Shown here: positions 5,904-12,483 of the stretch, in pieces
Position numbering within the stretch: position 1 is the first letter of the stretch
Layout of the letters: the number at the start of each line of letters is the position of its first letter
Origin: a virus
DNA: 35,075 bases
Direction: 5' to 3' (one strand)
Virus record (IMG/VR): IMGVR_UViG_3300049893_000962
Span: 1 to 35,075 of that record
Notes under the pieces: generated by a model
The model's input: only the letters and a program-made list of their open reading frames with translations
Told to the model about the DNA's origin: nothing
The model's database searches: none
Translations under genes and position numbers: made by a program

Positions 5904-7106
5904 ATGAGCAACCAATCTTTTCGTTACGACGTTGCCCCTATTGATAAGTATGAAATGACCCCTGAGGGTTATCTTCGTGCTTGGGCAACGATTGCGCGTA
6001 CAGGCGTTCAGCATTATTCCAACGCTGACGGCTCCATTCGCCGCGAATACCGTCCCGAAACAGAAGTGGCAGCTCCCGAAAGCCTAGCCTCATTCGCGGG
6101 CAAGGCAATCACTCTTGAACATCCTCCTGTTCTCCTCGATAGCGAAAACACTAAAGACTATCAAATTGGCTTTAGTGGTACTGAAATTGTTTATGACGAT
6201 GGATTCGTCCGTGCTGTCATGACAGTTACAGATAAAGATGCTATTGAAAGTATCATGCGGGGTGATGCAAGAGAAGTGAGTGCTGGCTATAAGGTGTCTT
6301 TTGACCCTACGCCTGGTGTCACCGATAAAGGTGAGAACTATGATGGCATTCAAACTGGAATTATGGGCAACCATATTGCAGTTGTTCGTCGTGGGCGTGC
6401 CGGCCCGCAAGTGAAGCTTCATCTTGACCGTCAAGATGCCGCTGATCCATCTCTAATTACTCAAGGAGAAAATAGTCAAATGACTACCGCTAAGGTGGCG
6501 TTTGATGGCGCGGAAATGGAAGTGAGCGAGGGAGTTGCCCTTGCAATCAACAAAGAACGCGCCGACGCCAAAAAGTCCTATCAGCAAATGAAGGACGAGT
6601 ATGACGCTCTGAATGATCAAATGATGCAGCTCAAAAAAGACATGGAACTTCAGAAGAAGGACATGGAGCTGACGAAGGATTCTGCAGAAGGTCGTGCTGA
6701 TGCCCTCGCTGAAGAAGTGGAAGTTCTGAAGAAAGAACTTGCCGCTGCCCAAGAAATCAATGTTGACAGCCTCGTTGAAGAGCGTATTGCTCTGATTGAC
6801 AAAGCTCGTCCTTGTGTTGATTCCGCCTTTGATTTCTCTGGCAAATCTGCCCGTGAAATCATGGAGGCTGCCATTGTTGCAGTCCGTGGCGATTCCGTCG
6901 AACTCTCTGAGCGTTCTGACGATTATGTGGGTGCCATGTTTGACACCCTGGTTGAAGTGGCTGCTCGTAACGATTCGGTGAAAACTGATGAGCTGCGGAA
7001 AACTGTCGCTTCCATCGCTTCTTCCACCTCTGCTCCTTCCTCCTACATGGATCGCCTGCAGAACGCTTGGAAGACCCCTCTCTCCGTCACTAAGGAGGCT
7101 CGCTGA
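5904..7106 (+). CDS. Prohead protease (DUF2213-like) fused to capsid scaffold
   Basis: Residues 1-175 match the DUF2213 phage family (FRYDVAPIDKYEMTPEGYLRAWATIARTG, then FAGKAITLEHPP, REVSAGYKV and MGNHIAVVRRGRAG). H73 in EHPP and S126 in VSAGYKV lie where HK97/herpes-type prohead proteases keep catalytic His and Ser; this assignment is inference. Residues 215-285 form a charged coiled coil (QQMKDEYDALNDQMMQLKKDM and following), as in scaffolds, and the C-terminus continues to 400. Such a protein would guide capsid assembly and then be cleaved. An in-frame ATG at 6480 with AAGGAG before it may express the scaffold alone. The start at 5904 has no Shine-Dalgarno; ATG 5955 is an alternative. Confidence 0.75.
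   Translation: MSNQSFRYDVAPIDKYEMTPEGYLRAWATIARTGVQHYSNADGSIRREYRPETEVAAPESLASFAGKAITLEHPPVLLDSENTKDYQIGFSGTEIVYDDGFVRAVMTVTDKDAIESIMRGDAREVSAGYKVSFDPTPGVTDKGENYDGIQTGIMGNHIAVVRRGRAGPQVKLHLDRQDAADPSLITQGENSQMTTAKVAFDGAEMEVSEGVALAINKERADAKKSYQQMKDEYDALNDQMMQLKKDMELQKKDMELTKDSAEGRADALAEEVEVLKKELAAAQEINVDSLVEERIALIDKARPCVDSAFDFSGKSAREIMEAAIVAVRGDSVELSERSDDYVGAMFDTLVEVAARNDSVKTDELRKTVASIASSTSAPSSYMDRLQNAWKTPLSVTKEAR
6480..7106 (+). CDS. Nested internal start: scaffold protein alone (lambda Nu3-like arrangement)
   Basis: Within the protease-scaffold gene, AAGGAG (6463-6468) lies 11 bases before an in-frame ATG at 6480. Initiation there would give a 208-residue protein (MTTAKVAFDGAEMEV...) that lacks the protease domain and contains only the coiled coil and C-terminal part. 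Lambda makes its scaffold gpNu3 in just this way from the 3' part of gene C. The junction falls in the linker right after the DUF2213 domain, where a separate scaffold should begin. The evidence is positional and from the ribosome site; translation is not shown. Confidence 0.5.
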   Translation: MTTAKVAFDGAEMEVSEGVALAINKERADAKKSYQQMKDEYDALNDQMMQLKKDMELQKKDMELTKDSAEGRADALAEEVEVLKKELAAAQEINVDSLVEERIALIDKARPCVDSAFDFSGKSAREIMEAAIVAVRGDSVELSERSDDYVGAMFDTLVEVAARNDSVKTDELRKTVASIASSTSAPSSYMDRLQNAWKTPLSVTKEAR

Positions 7107-7109
7107 TCC

Positions 7110-7667
7110 ATGGCTGTAACTTTCACTGCTTCGGGCACTGCCTCGGCCGGTGGTGTGCAGCAGAGCTACTCGCTGGCTCATGCCGCCCTGCTGGAAGGCC
7201 AACTGTCCGACATTCGCGACAACACGATCATTTCTCGTACTAACGAGACCGGCGCCGTTCTGCCTTTTGGTAATGGCGTGGTTTACGACAGCAACGGTAC
7301 TGGCGGCCTCGGCGCTAAGACCATTGCCGGTTCTGGTGGCACCTTCCTTGGCGTGAACGTCCTCACCTATGTGGACGAAACCGCTCTGGATGCCAATAGC
7401 CGCCCTGGCGCTAAAGCCACTCAACTCTGCAATGTTGCCTCTGAAGGCGCTGTTGCCGTGTATGTGCATGGTGCCGTCAACCCCTCGACTGCAGTCCGCG
7501 TTATCCACACTGCTACTGGCACCAAGTATGCCGGTCGCTTCAATAACGCTTCCATTGCTGGCAAGACTGCTGTCCTGTCTAATGCCCGTTATCTCACTAC
7601 CACTACCGGTGACGGTATTGCGATTCTTGAGCTGAACGGTCCTTCCTTTACCCTCACTGGCGACTGA
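7110..7667 (+). CDS. Capsid decoration / structural cement protein
   Basis: The 185-residue protein is rich in Ala, Thr, Gly and Ser. It starts MAVTFTASGTASAGGVQQSYS and has a pattern typical of phage cement proteins (Gp24/DUF2190-like): an N-terminal arm, then SEGAVAVYVHGAVNPSTAVRV and a C-terminal beta segment (GDGIAILELNGP). Such proteins bind the outside of the capsid and stabilise it. It lies directly before the major capsid gene. AAGGAGG at 7092-7098 provides a strong ribosome site 11 bases before the ATG. Codons end in C far more often than in flanking genes, as expected for a high-copy virion protein. Confidence 0.7.
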   Translation: MAVTFTASGTASAGGVQQSYSLAHAALLEGQLSDIRDNTIISRTNETGAVLPFGNGVVYDSNGTGGLGAKTIAGSGGTFLGVNVLTYVDETALDANSRPGAKATQLCNVASEGAVAVYVHGAVNPSTAVRVIHTATGTKYAGRFNNASIAGKTAVLSNARYLTTTTGDGIAILELNGPSFTLTGD

Positions 7668-7682
7668 TAGGAGGCCCTACTA

Positions 7683-8591
7683 ATGTCTGAATTCCGTATG
7701 GATGACGCGGGTCTGTTTCTTGAGCGTCAGCTTGAGTACATCCGCCCCCAAGTGTTTGAAGTCACTTATGCTGACATCAAATACGCAACCGTGCTGCCTG
7801 TGACCAGCGAAGCTGGCCCTGGCGCTCAAACCTTCACCTATCGGATCATGGATTCGACTGGTGAGTTCCGCCTCATCGCTGATGCGGCCGATGATCTGCC
7901 CCGTGCTGACATCAGCCAAATCGAGAAGAGCATCAACATCCGCTCCTTCGGTGGTTCCTTCGGTTATACCGTCCAGGAACTCCGCGCCGCTCAAATGGCC
8001 AACATTGCTCTTGAGCAACGTCGTGCCTCTGCCGTGCGTCGTGCCTATGAGGAGAAAGTGGAGAGCGTTGCTTTCTTCGGTGAGAGCGCAGCTAGCCTGA
8101 CCGGTTTCTTCAATAACGCCACTGTGGACGTTGTTGCTGCCGACAAGTGGTTCACTGGTAGTGGCACCACTGCCCAGGAAATGCTTGAACTCCTGAACTA
8201 TGGCGTGACTGCAATCATCAACGCCTCCAAGATGAAGGAGCAGCCCGACACCATTCTGATGTCCTACACGGACTACAACAAGGTGTCCACCACTCGTAAC
8301 TCCGATTCTTCGGACGTGACGGTTCTGGAGTATTTCCTCCGCACCAATCCCTACATCCGCAACGTTGAGCCGATTAACCAGCTCGACGCTGCCAATGGTC
8401 CGCTCAACACCAATCGCATGATTGTGTACAAGCGTGATCCTGAGAAAGTGCAACTGCACATTCCTCAACCGCTCGAACTCTTCCCGCCTCAACAGCGTGG
8501 CCTTGAGTTCATTGTTCCTGCTCATGCTCGTGTGGGCGGCGTGGCTCTGTACTATCCCAAGAGCGTTATCTACGTTCAGGCTTCGTCTTGA
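7683..8591 (+). CDS. Major capsid protein, DUF2184 type
   Basis: The 302-residue protein begins FRMDDAGLFLERQLEYIRPQVFEVTYADIKYATVLPV and contains IRSFGGSFGYTVQELRAAQM, with EFIVPAHARVGGVALYYPKSVIYV at the end. This pattern matches the DUF2184 major capsid family (HK97 fold). It follows the protease-scaffold and cement genes, the standard position. AGGAGG at 7669-7674, 8 bases before the ATG, is one of the best Shine-Dalgarno sequences in the window. Codon use is strongly biased to C-ending and CGT codons. There is no obvious long N-terminal delta domain, consistent with a separate scaffold. Confidence 0.85.
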   Translation: MSEFRMDDAGLFLERQLEYIRPQVFEVTYADIKYATVLPVTSEAGPGAQTFTYRIMDSTGEFRLIADAADDLPRADISQIEKSINIRSFGGSFGYTVQELRAAQMANIALEQRRASAVRRAYEEKVESVAFFGESAASLTGFFNNATVDVVAADKWFTGSGTTAQEMLELLNYGVTAIINASKMKEQPDTILMSYTDYNKVSTTRNSDSSDVTVLEYFLRTNPYIRNVEPINQLDAANGPLNTNRMIVYKRDPEKVQLHIPQPLELFPPQQRGLEFIVPAHARVGGVALYYPKSVIYVQASS

Positions 8592-8641
8592 GCTATTTAA
8601 GCAACGGGCGTTAAGCTATTTTCTGGTTCTATTGAACAAAA

Positions 8642-9028
8642 ATGTTAATTGCTTATCGCCCCGAGCTCGAAAATCCGCCTCGCGAGGGTGGCTTTGGGAT
8701 TATTACGGAAGCTGGCATTATCCAGCTCACTCCTGGTCTTAATCAGGAAATTCCCGAATCTCAATGGCAGCAAGCACGTAAAAATGCTGTTGTCAAGCGC
8801 ATGATGGCTATTGGGGCCATTGAAGAGCTTAAGGAGCAAATCACCGTGGAAAATATTCCGCATGATGCTCAAACTCTTACGTCTCTTCCGCTTATTGAAG
8901 CCTTTCGGATTATTGAAATCATGCATGATGCTGATCAGTTAATTGCATGGAAAAAGATCGAAGGGCGCGTGAGGATTCGTAATTCCATTGCCAAGCGTTT
9001 AGAAGCACTCAAAATTGGAAGGGCCTGA
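8642..9028 (+). CDS. Hypothetical head-module protein
   Basis: This 128-residue protein is not recognised. It starts MLIAYRPELENPPREGGFGIITEAGIIQLTPGLNQEI and has a helical second half (QQARKNAVVKRMMAIGAIEELKEQ, then IEAFRIIEIMHDADQLIAWKKIEGRVRIRNSIAKRLEAL). It lies between the major capsid protein and the DUF4054-like connector, where many phages have a small head-completion or unknown virion protein. The 50 bases upstream contain no terminator, so it is probably co-transcribed with the capsid gene. Codon use is T/A-ending, unlike the capsid gene. Confidence 0.6.
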   Translation: MLIAYRPELENPPREGGFGIITEAGIIQLTPGLNQEIPESQWQQARKNAVVKRMMAIGAIEELKEQITVENIPHDAQTLTSLPLIEAFRIIEIMHDADQLIAWKKIEGRVRIRNSIAKRLEALKIGRA

Positions 9029-9030
9029 TT

Positions 9031-9342
9031 ATGGCTGTCACCTATGCGAGTTTTCTAGAGCGCTTTCCTGAATTCACTCCCCATCCATCGGGGATTGTGA
9101 ATGGAGCAATTACAGAGGCTACTGCTGATGCTTCAGTTGATGTGTTTGGAGATCAAACAGATCGAGCGGTTAAGCATTTAGCAGCTCATATCATCGCCAT
9201 TCAGCTTGCACAAATGGGCATCCAAATTGGAGCAACAGACGGCAAGGTTTATGGCAATGGACTCGACGCCACTCAATATGGCCAAGAGTTTAAAAGGATG
9301 CTCAACTCCCTTTCTTCCTCCACGATTGGGTTTGTCGTATGA
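9031..9342 (+). CDS. Head-tail connector protein, DUF4054-like
   Basis: The 103-residue protein has the small helical pattern of DUF4054 and related adaptors: YASFLERFPEFT, a first helix set (GIVNGAITEATADA), then VKHLAAHIIAIQLAQMGIQIG. Adaptors of this class bind beneath the portal and connect head and tail. The gene follows the preceding one by 2 bases and overlaps the next by 4 (ATGA), so translation is coupled. Confidence 0.7.
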   Translation: MAVTYASFLERFPEFTPHPSGIVNGAITEATADASVDVFGDQTDRAVKHLAAHIIAIQLAQMGIQIGATDGKVYGNGLDATQYGQEFKRMLNSLSSSTIGFVV

Positions 9343-9728
9343 TCAACGGACTAGTGCCATTGTCTAACGCCACACTTGTGTGGGCGACTGCCTCTGGCTA
9401 TGTCCTTGATAGCGAGACTGGTAACTACGTTGCCTTGTCCAGCGGCGTCACGTATTACGCGACGTTAAAGCAAAAAAACAATCCGAGGTACGACCATCTA
9501 CTGGGAGCCGATAACACTGCTGTCTACATGGAGGGGCGCCTGACTGGCCCATTAGCCTTATCCGGCGTCACTCCTGGCAGTACAGCTACTGCGGTAATCA
9601 ATGGAAGAGAGGGGCGTTTTGAGCTTTTGCCGAATGAACAAATTGCTGAACATTATTGGCAATTTCTCGGCGCACCAATCAGAGGAATTTTTAGACTGGT
9701 TGGTAAAGGAAGCGTCTTGAACGCTTGA
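9339..9728 (+). CDS. Putative head closure / neck protein
   Basis: This 129-residue protein is not firmly recognised. It has beta-rich character (SNATLVWATASGYVLDSETGNYVALSSGVTYYATLKQK, then GATSG-type loops) and includes GREGRFELLPNEQIAEHYWQFLGAPIRGIFRLVGKG. A small beta-barrel head stopper often follows the DUF4054-type adaptor, so head closure is the inference from size and place. It overlaps the upstream gene by 4 bases. A 33-base gap precedes the major tail protein. Confidence 0.5.
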   Translation: MINGLVPLSNATLVWATASGYVLDSETGNYVALSSGVTYYATLKQKNNPRYDHLLGADNTAVYMEGRLTGPLALSGVTPGSTATAVINGREGRFELLPNEQIAEHYWQFLGAPIRGIFRLVGKGSVLNA

Positions 9729-9761
9729 CCGTTTCTCTCTTCTATCCACTGAGAACCTCTC

Positions 9762-10343
9762 ATGGCAATTTTCTCTCCCCAAGAATTGGTTAAGAGCCAA
9801 GACGTTATTATTCGCGTCGGCTCTATCCCTTCCAATGGTGTTCGCCCGACTATCACCCAGAGTGGCGCCACCTTCACTGTGAGCGGCGCTCCCACTCTGT
9901 ACACCATGCAGGGCGTGACGACCGCTTCTCTGGCCTTCAACGATAACAACACCGAATTCTACCTGCTTGGCGGCGGTGGCTTCTCGGATAGCGTGATCAC
10001 GACCGCTGGCTGCCAGGCTTCGGTTACCACCTACTTCCAGAAGGACGTGGATGGCACCACCTTCCTGCCTGATAGCTTCGACGAAGCTTTCCAGGTGATT
10101 ACCACTTCTCGTTACGACAAGTACTATGAAGTGTACGTGGAAATCAACAAGCAACTGGGTTCCAGCGGCACCACTTTCTACTATGATCGTGTTGCTTTCG
10201 CTGCTTGCGTGATGAACTACAACGAGAGCTATCCGGCTGATAACCTGATCGAATGCACCTTCGATCTGATGAGCCGTGGTCGCATCGGCATTCACCAGAA
10301 CGCCACTAACACTGGTTCGCTGGTTCTCAACGCTCCTAACTGA
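9762..10343 (+). CDS. Major tail tube protein
   Basis: The 193-residue protein starts MAIFSPQELVKSQDVIIRVGSIPSNG and has alternating beta segments (TFTVSGAPTLYTMQGVTTASLAFNDNN, then CQASVTTYFQKDVDG, YYEVYVEINKQLGSSGTTFYYDRVAFAACV). The end (NLIECTFDLMSRGRIGIHQN) is typical of tube subunits. Evidence is its place ahead of the tail terminator and G/GT genes, its size, and the same C-ending codon bias seen in the capsid and cement genes, which marks abundant virion proteins. A Rho-independent terminator follows it. The family is not named from sequence. Confidence 0.65.
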   Translation: MAIFSPQELVKSQDVIIRVGSIPSNGVRPTITQSGATFTVSGAPTLYTMQGVTTASLAFNDNNTEFYLLGGGGFSDSVITTAGCQASVTTYFQKDVDGTTFLPDSFDEAFQVITTSRYDKYYEVYVEINKQLGSSGTTFYYDRVAFAACVMNYNESYPADNLIECTFDLMSRGRIGIHQNATNTGSLVLNAPN

Positions 10344-10367
10344 TCTCGATTACACAGAGATTGCGCT

Positions 10368-10395
10368 AGCCTCCCTATGGGAGGCTTTTTATTTC
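10368..10395 (+). terminator. Rho-independent terminator after the major tail gene, containing the next gene's SD
   Basis: AGCCTCCC (10368-10375) and GGGAGGCT (10379-10386) form a perfect 8-bp stem with a 3-base loop, followed by a T-rich run (TTTTTATTT). It lies 25 bases after the tail tube stop. The GGGAGG in the 3' arm is also the only Shine-Dalgarno-like sequence before the ATG at 10397, 12 bases away. The hairpin may therefore both attenuate readthrough and sequester the ribosome site of the next gene. Confidence 0.75.
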
Positions 10396-10396
10396 T

Positions 10397-10810
10397 ATGA
10401 ACATCACTCAATTACGCGAACATGTAACCGAAGTTTTGTCGGCGTCTCCCAATCTTGTGGGCGAATACACTCTTCCTGATGGAACAAGAATTCCTGCTAT
10501 TTACGTGGTAGGAAGGCAAAATGTTCCTCAAGAATGGAAGGCAACTGGACTGGAAGTAATTATTAGAGAGTTTCCAGAAAGATCACCTTCTGCCATGGTT
10601 GGAATGGTGAAGGTAGTGAAGATGTGGGAAGTGCAATTAGCGCAATATACGACTTCAGAGGGTAATCTTTCCGTTGCTATTGACCGTTTAATTTCACGGT
10701 TTCCCGATGCGGCAATTCGGTATATGCCTGGTGGCGATATTGTGTATGAGCGGTGTCGAATTATGATCAAAGATACTGAAGTGCGAACTCTTTATCCAAG
10801 GTATCAGTGA
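10397..10810 (+). CDS. Tail terminator / completion protein (gpU-like, inferred)
   Basis: The 137-residue protein starts MNITQLREHVTEVLSASPNLVGEYTLPDGTRIPAIYVVG and continues with a beta-rich second half (LEVIIREFPERS, VVKMWEVQLAQYT, LISRFPDAAIRYMPGGDIVYERCRIMIKD). An N-terminal helix, a central sheet and this size suit a gpU-type tail terminator, the ring that caps the tail tube. No diagnostic motif is present, so the call is positional. It lies downstream of a terminator, so its expression is probably lower than that of the tube gene. TGATG couples it to the next gene. Confidence 0.5.
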   Translation: MNITQLREHVTEVLSASPNLVGEYTLPDGTRIPAIYVVGRQNVPQEWKATGLEVIIREFPERSPSAMVGMVKVVKMWEVQLAQYTTSEGNLSVAIDRLISRFPDAAIRYMPGGDIVYERCRIMIKDTEVRTLYPRYQ

Positions 10811-11259
10811 TGGCCGTTTCTGCAAAGATTGTAGGCATTAAGTTGTTAGAAGAAAAGATACTAAAAGCTTTTCAGCAATGGGCAGAAGAGGACGTTGATG
10901 ATGCCTATATGTCGCAAAAATTTCTAGATCCAGGAGAGTGGAATTACGAATATCCAATTCCGCCTGGCTACACGGAAAGGAAGAGTGGAGAAATTGTGCG
11001 TTCTCCTCGTAACATTTATGACCTCGGCACTTTATACAGAAGCGGAAGGGAAAACTTTAAATTAGAAGGAGCGGAAGCTTCTTGGCTGTGGGATGCAACA
11101 AACGGGAAAGGCATTCCCTATGCTTGGTACGTTCATGAAGGCATTGGCACTAACATGACTGAACGACGCTGGACTGATGATATTACTATTAATTTTGACG
11201 ACAGCATAGAGAAACAGAAACTACGAGATAGGATCAAGAAAGAATTTGAGAAGCGTTGA
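10810..11259 (+). CDS. HK97 gp10-like neck / tail-completion protein
   Basis: The 149-residue protein carries the gp10-type pattern: SPRNIYDLGTLYRSGREN (compare RDIVDTGxLRxS) and YAWYVHEGIGTNM (compare YAxxVHxG), with a final helix rich in Lys/Glu. Proteins of the HK97 gp10 family sit at the head-tail junction. I chose ATG at 10810 (TGATG with the upstream gene); GTG at 10807 would add one residue. It is followed by an overlapping small gene. Confidence 0.65.
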   Translation: MAVSAKIVGIKLLEEKILKAFQQWAEEDVDDAYMSQKFLDPGEWNYEYPIPPGYTERKSGEIVRSPRNIYDLGTLYRSGRENFKLEGAEASWLWDATNGKGIPYAWYVHEGIGTNMTERRWTDDITINFDDSIEKQKLRDRIKKEFEKR

Positions 11260-11498
11260 TGCAAATTGACTACCTTCGGAATGAAGCATCCTCTGTCCAT
11301 GCGGTTAATTGTTTCTATGGTGAAGATGGATTAGAGATAGGGGTGCTATGCTTGTTTGCCTGTCAAGAAACGACTACTAGAATTACAGACGAACATCATT
11401 CCTTTGTCGTCGAAATACCAGATAGTTTTCGTTCTGGTAGCGAGAGGGTAAAGGCTTTTAACGTCACATTGAATGTTTTGAGTCATGAGCAAGTATAG
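11259..11498 (+). CDS. Hypothetical small protein before the tail chaperone
   Basis: This 79-residue protein is not recognised. It starts MQIDYLRNEASSVHAVNCFYGEDG and has a two-sheet look (LEIGVLCLFACQETTTRITDEHHSFVVEIPDSF). The ATG at 11259 overlaps the upstream stop; a TTG at 11256 is also possible. Its end overlaps the G gene by 14 bases, so both are probably translated from the same message. Confidence 0.55.
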   Translation: MQIDYLRNEASSVHAVNCFYGEDGLEIGVLCLFACQETTTRITDEHHSFVVEIPDSFRSGSERVKAFNVTLNVLSHEQV

Positions 11499-12021
11499 TT
11501 TTCTTCTCACTTCCAAGGAGCCCGAATATCATCAACTGAATGAACGCTTGCGTTTGAAGAAGATTGGCGGCTGGCTTGTTGCGGAAGCTATCGAACAAGA
11601 AGAAATCTCCAAGCTTCAAAGCCAGGCGACAATCAAGGCTGTTCAGCTTGCCAAGAAGATTGCTGAAGCCAAGAAGATCAAGTTAGACGAAGCATTTGAT
11701 CTTTTGCAGAGTGGCGGCAATCTTAGTGAGATGGAGCTTTTGACTGACTTCACTGAAGAAACAATGGAGATGATTGCTTCTGGTTCTTCCGTGCAAGGAA
11801 TCAATGCTCGCCTGGTCACTTCTTTCATGCGTTGTCGCGGCGAAGGCTTTATTGATAACGAGTGGGTGAAGCTTTCTGACTGGACTTCAGAGGACACTCA
11901 TAGCATGACGCAAGATGAACTTGCTGATGCCATTGAATTTATCACTGCTGAGCAAATGGCGGAGGTGGAGGCTAAAGCAAAAAAAGCGAAGTCCAAAGCG
12001 GGTCCAGAGCTGAACGACTAG
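11485..12021 (+). CDS. Tail assembly chaperone (gpG-like)
   Basis: The 178-residue zero-frame protein begins MSKYSFLLTSKEPEYHQLNERLRLKKIGGWLVAEAIEQEE and is mostly helical, ending in a Lys/Ala-rich segment (EAKAKKAKSKAGPELND). Tail chaperones of the lambda gpG/gpGT type coat the tape-measure protein during tail assembly. Support comes from position just upstream of the tape-measure gene and the in-frame slippery site at 11979-11985. The zero-frame product stops at TAG 12019-12021; a minor fraction should shift to the -1 frame and continue to 12446. The ATG overlaps the previous gene. Confidence 0.85.
   Translation: MSKYSFLLTSKEPEYHQLNERLRLKKIGGWLVAEAIEQEEISKLQSQATIKAVQLAKKIAEAKKIKLDEAFDLLQSGGNLSEMELLTDFTEETMEMIASGSSVQGINARLVTSFMRCRGEGFIDNEWVKLSDWTSEDTHSMTQDELADAIEFITAEQMAEVEAKAKKAKSKAGPELND
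11979..11985 (+). promoter_or_regulatory. -1 frameshift slippery site (A AAA AAA) of the G/GT gene
   Basis: In the chaperone frame the codons read GCA AAA AAA GCG, giving A AAA AAA, a classic X XXY YYZ heptamer. A -1 slip continues with AGC GAA GTC and stays open to 12446. Downstream, 12029-12035 (GGCCAGG) and 12041-12047 (CCTGGCC) form a perfect 7-bp hairpin with a 5-base loop, 43 bases after the heptamer. This is farther than usual for a stimulator and lies beyond the zero-frame stop, so its role is uncertain. Confidence 0.8.
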
Positions 12022-12446
12022 AAAAGGAGGCCAGGCAAACCCTGGCCAATCCGACTCCATGGAATGACCTCTATTTAAGGCTTAGCTCCTCGGCATACAG
12101 CGATCCTCGCTGGCATGCCGAGAATTTTGCTATGCAAAAACTAGATGATGTAAAGAAAGCTTTTACATTTTTAGAAAAGAGAGACATCAATGACTACAAC
12201 GTCAAGAGTGTTGCTATTGCGAAGCTAGGCACTGTTGTTGTTGGCGCGTTAGGAGGCAAGAAAGCAAAGGCCTCTGTTGATGATTTCCTGCCATTTGATA
12301 CCAGAAAGATTAAGAAGGATAATGGTATTAGCAACGAAAGTTTAGACGTGTTTAGGCGTTTAATGAAGACAAAGAGGCTCGATGGAAGATTAATTGCAGT
12401 GATGGCAGAGGATTTGAAGAATGCGTCACTACGCAACGAAGGATAA
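11979..12446 (+). CDS. Frameshift extension of the tail chaperone (gpT part of gpGT-like)
   Basis: This is the -1 frame reached from the slippery site, and is joined to 11485 to form a fusion of about 320 residues. After the shift it reads S-E-V-Q..., then NPTPWNDLYLRLSSSAYSDPRWHAENF, and then MQKLDDVKKAFTFLEKRDINDYNVKSVAIAKLG and the rest. A free-standing ATG at 12132 exists in the same frame but lies well inside a conserved-looking continuous frame, so I treat it as part of the extension. In lambda the T part binds tail tube subunits while the G part coats the tape measure. Confidence 0.8.
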   Translation, partial: KKSEVQSGSRAERLEKEARQTLANPTPWNDLYLRLSSSAYSDPRWHAENFAMQKLDDVKKAFTFLEKRDINDYNVKSVAIAKLGTVVVGALGGKKAKASVDDFLPFDTRKIKKDNGISNESLDVFRRLMKTKRLDGRLIAVMAEDLKNASLRNEG

Positions 12447-12483
12447 GGCAGTAACATAAAGATAACGAGATATTCTAAATACA

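Noticed and set aside
6453-7508. Long antisense reading frame (about 350 residues) across the scaffold and cement genes
   Set aside because: It is the reverse of two well-supported genes with strong codon bias, has no recognisable domain and a His/Val-rich composition typical of antisense frames.
7680-8525. Antisense reading frame across the major capsid gene
   Set aside because: It mirrors the capsid gene, created by its codon bias; no family pattern and no ribosome site.
9558-10295. Antisense reading frame across the tube gene
   Set aside because: Shadow of the tail tube gene with no domain and an implausible composition.
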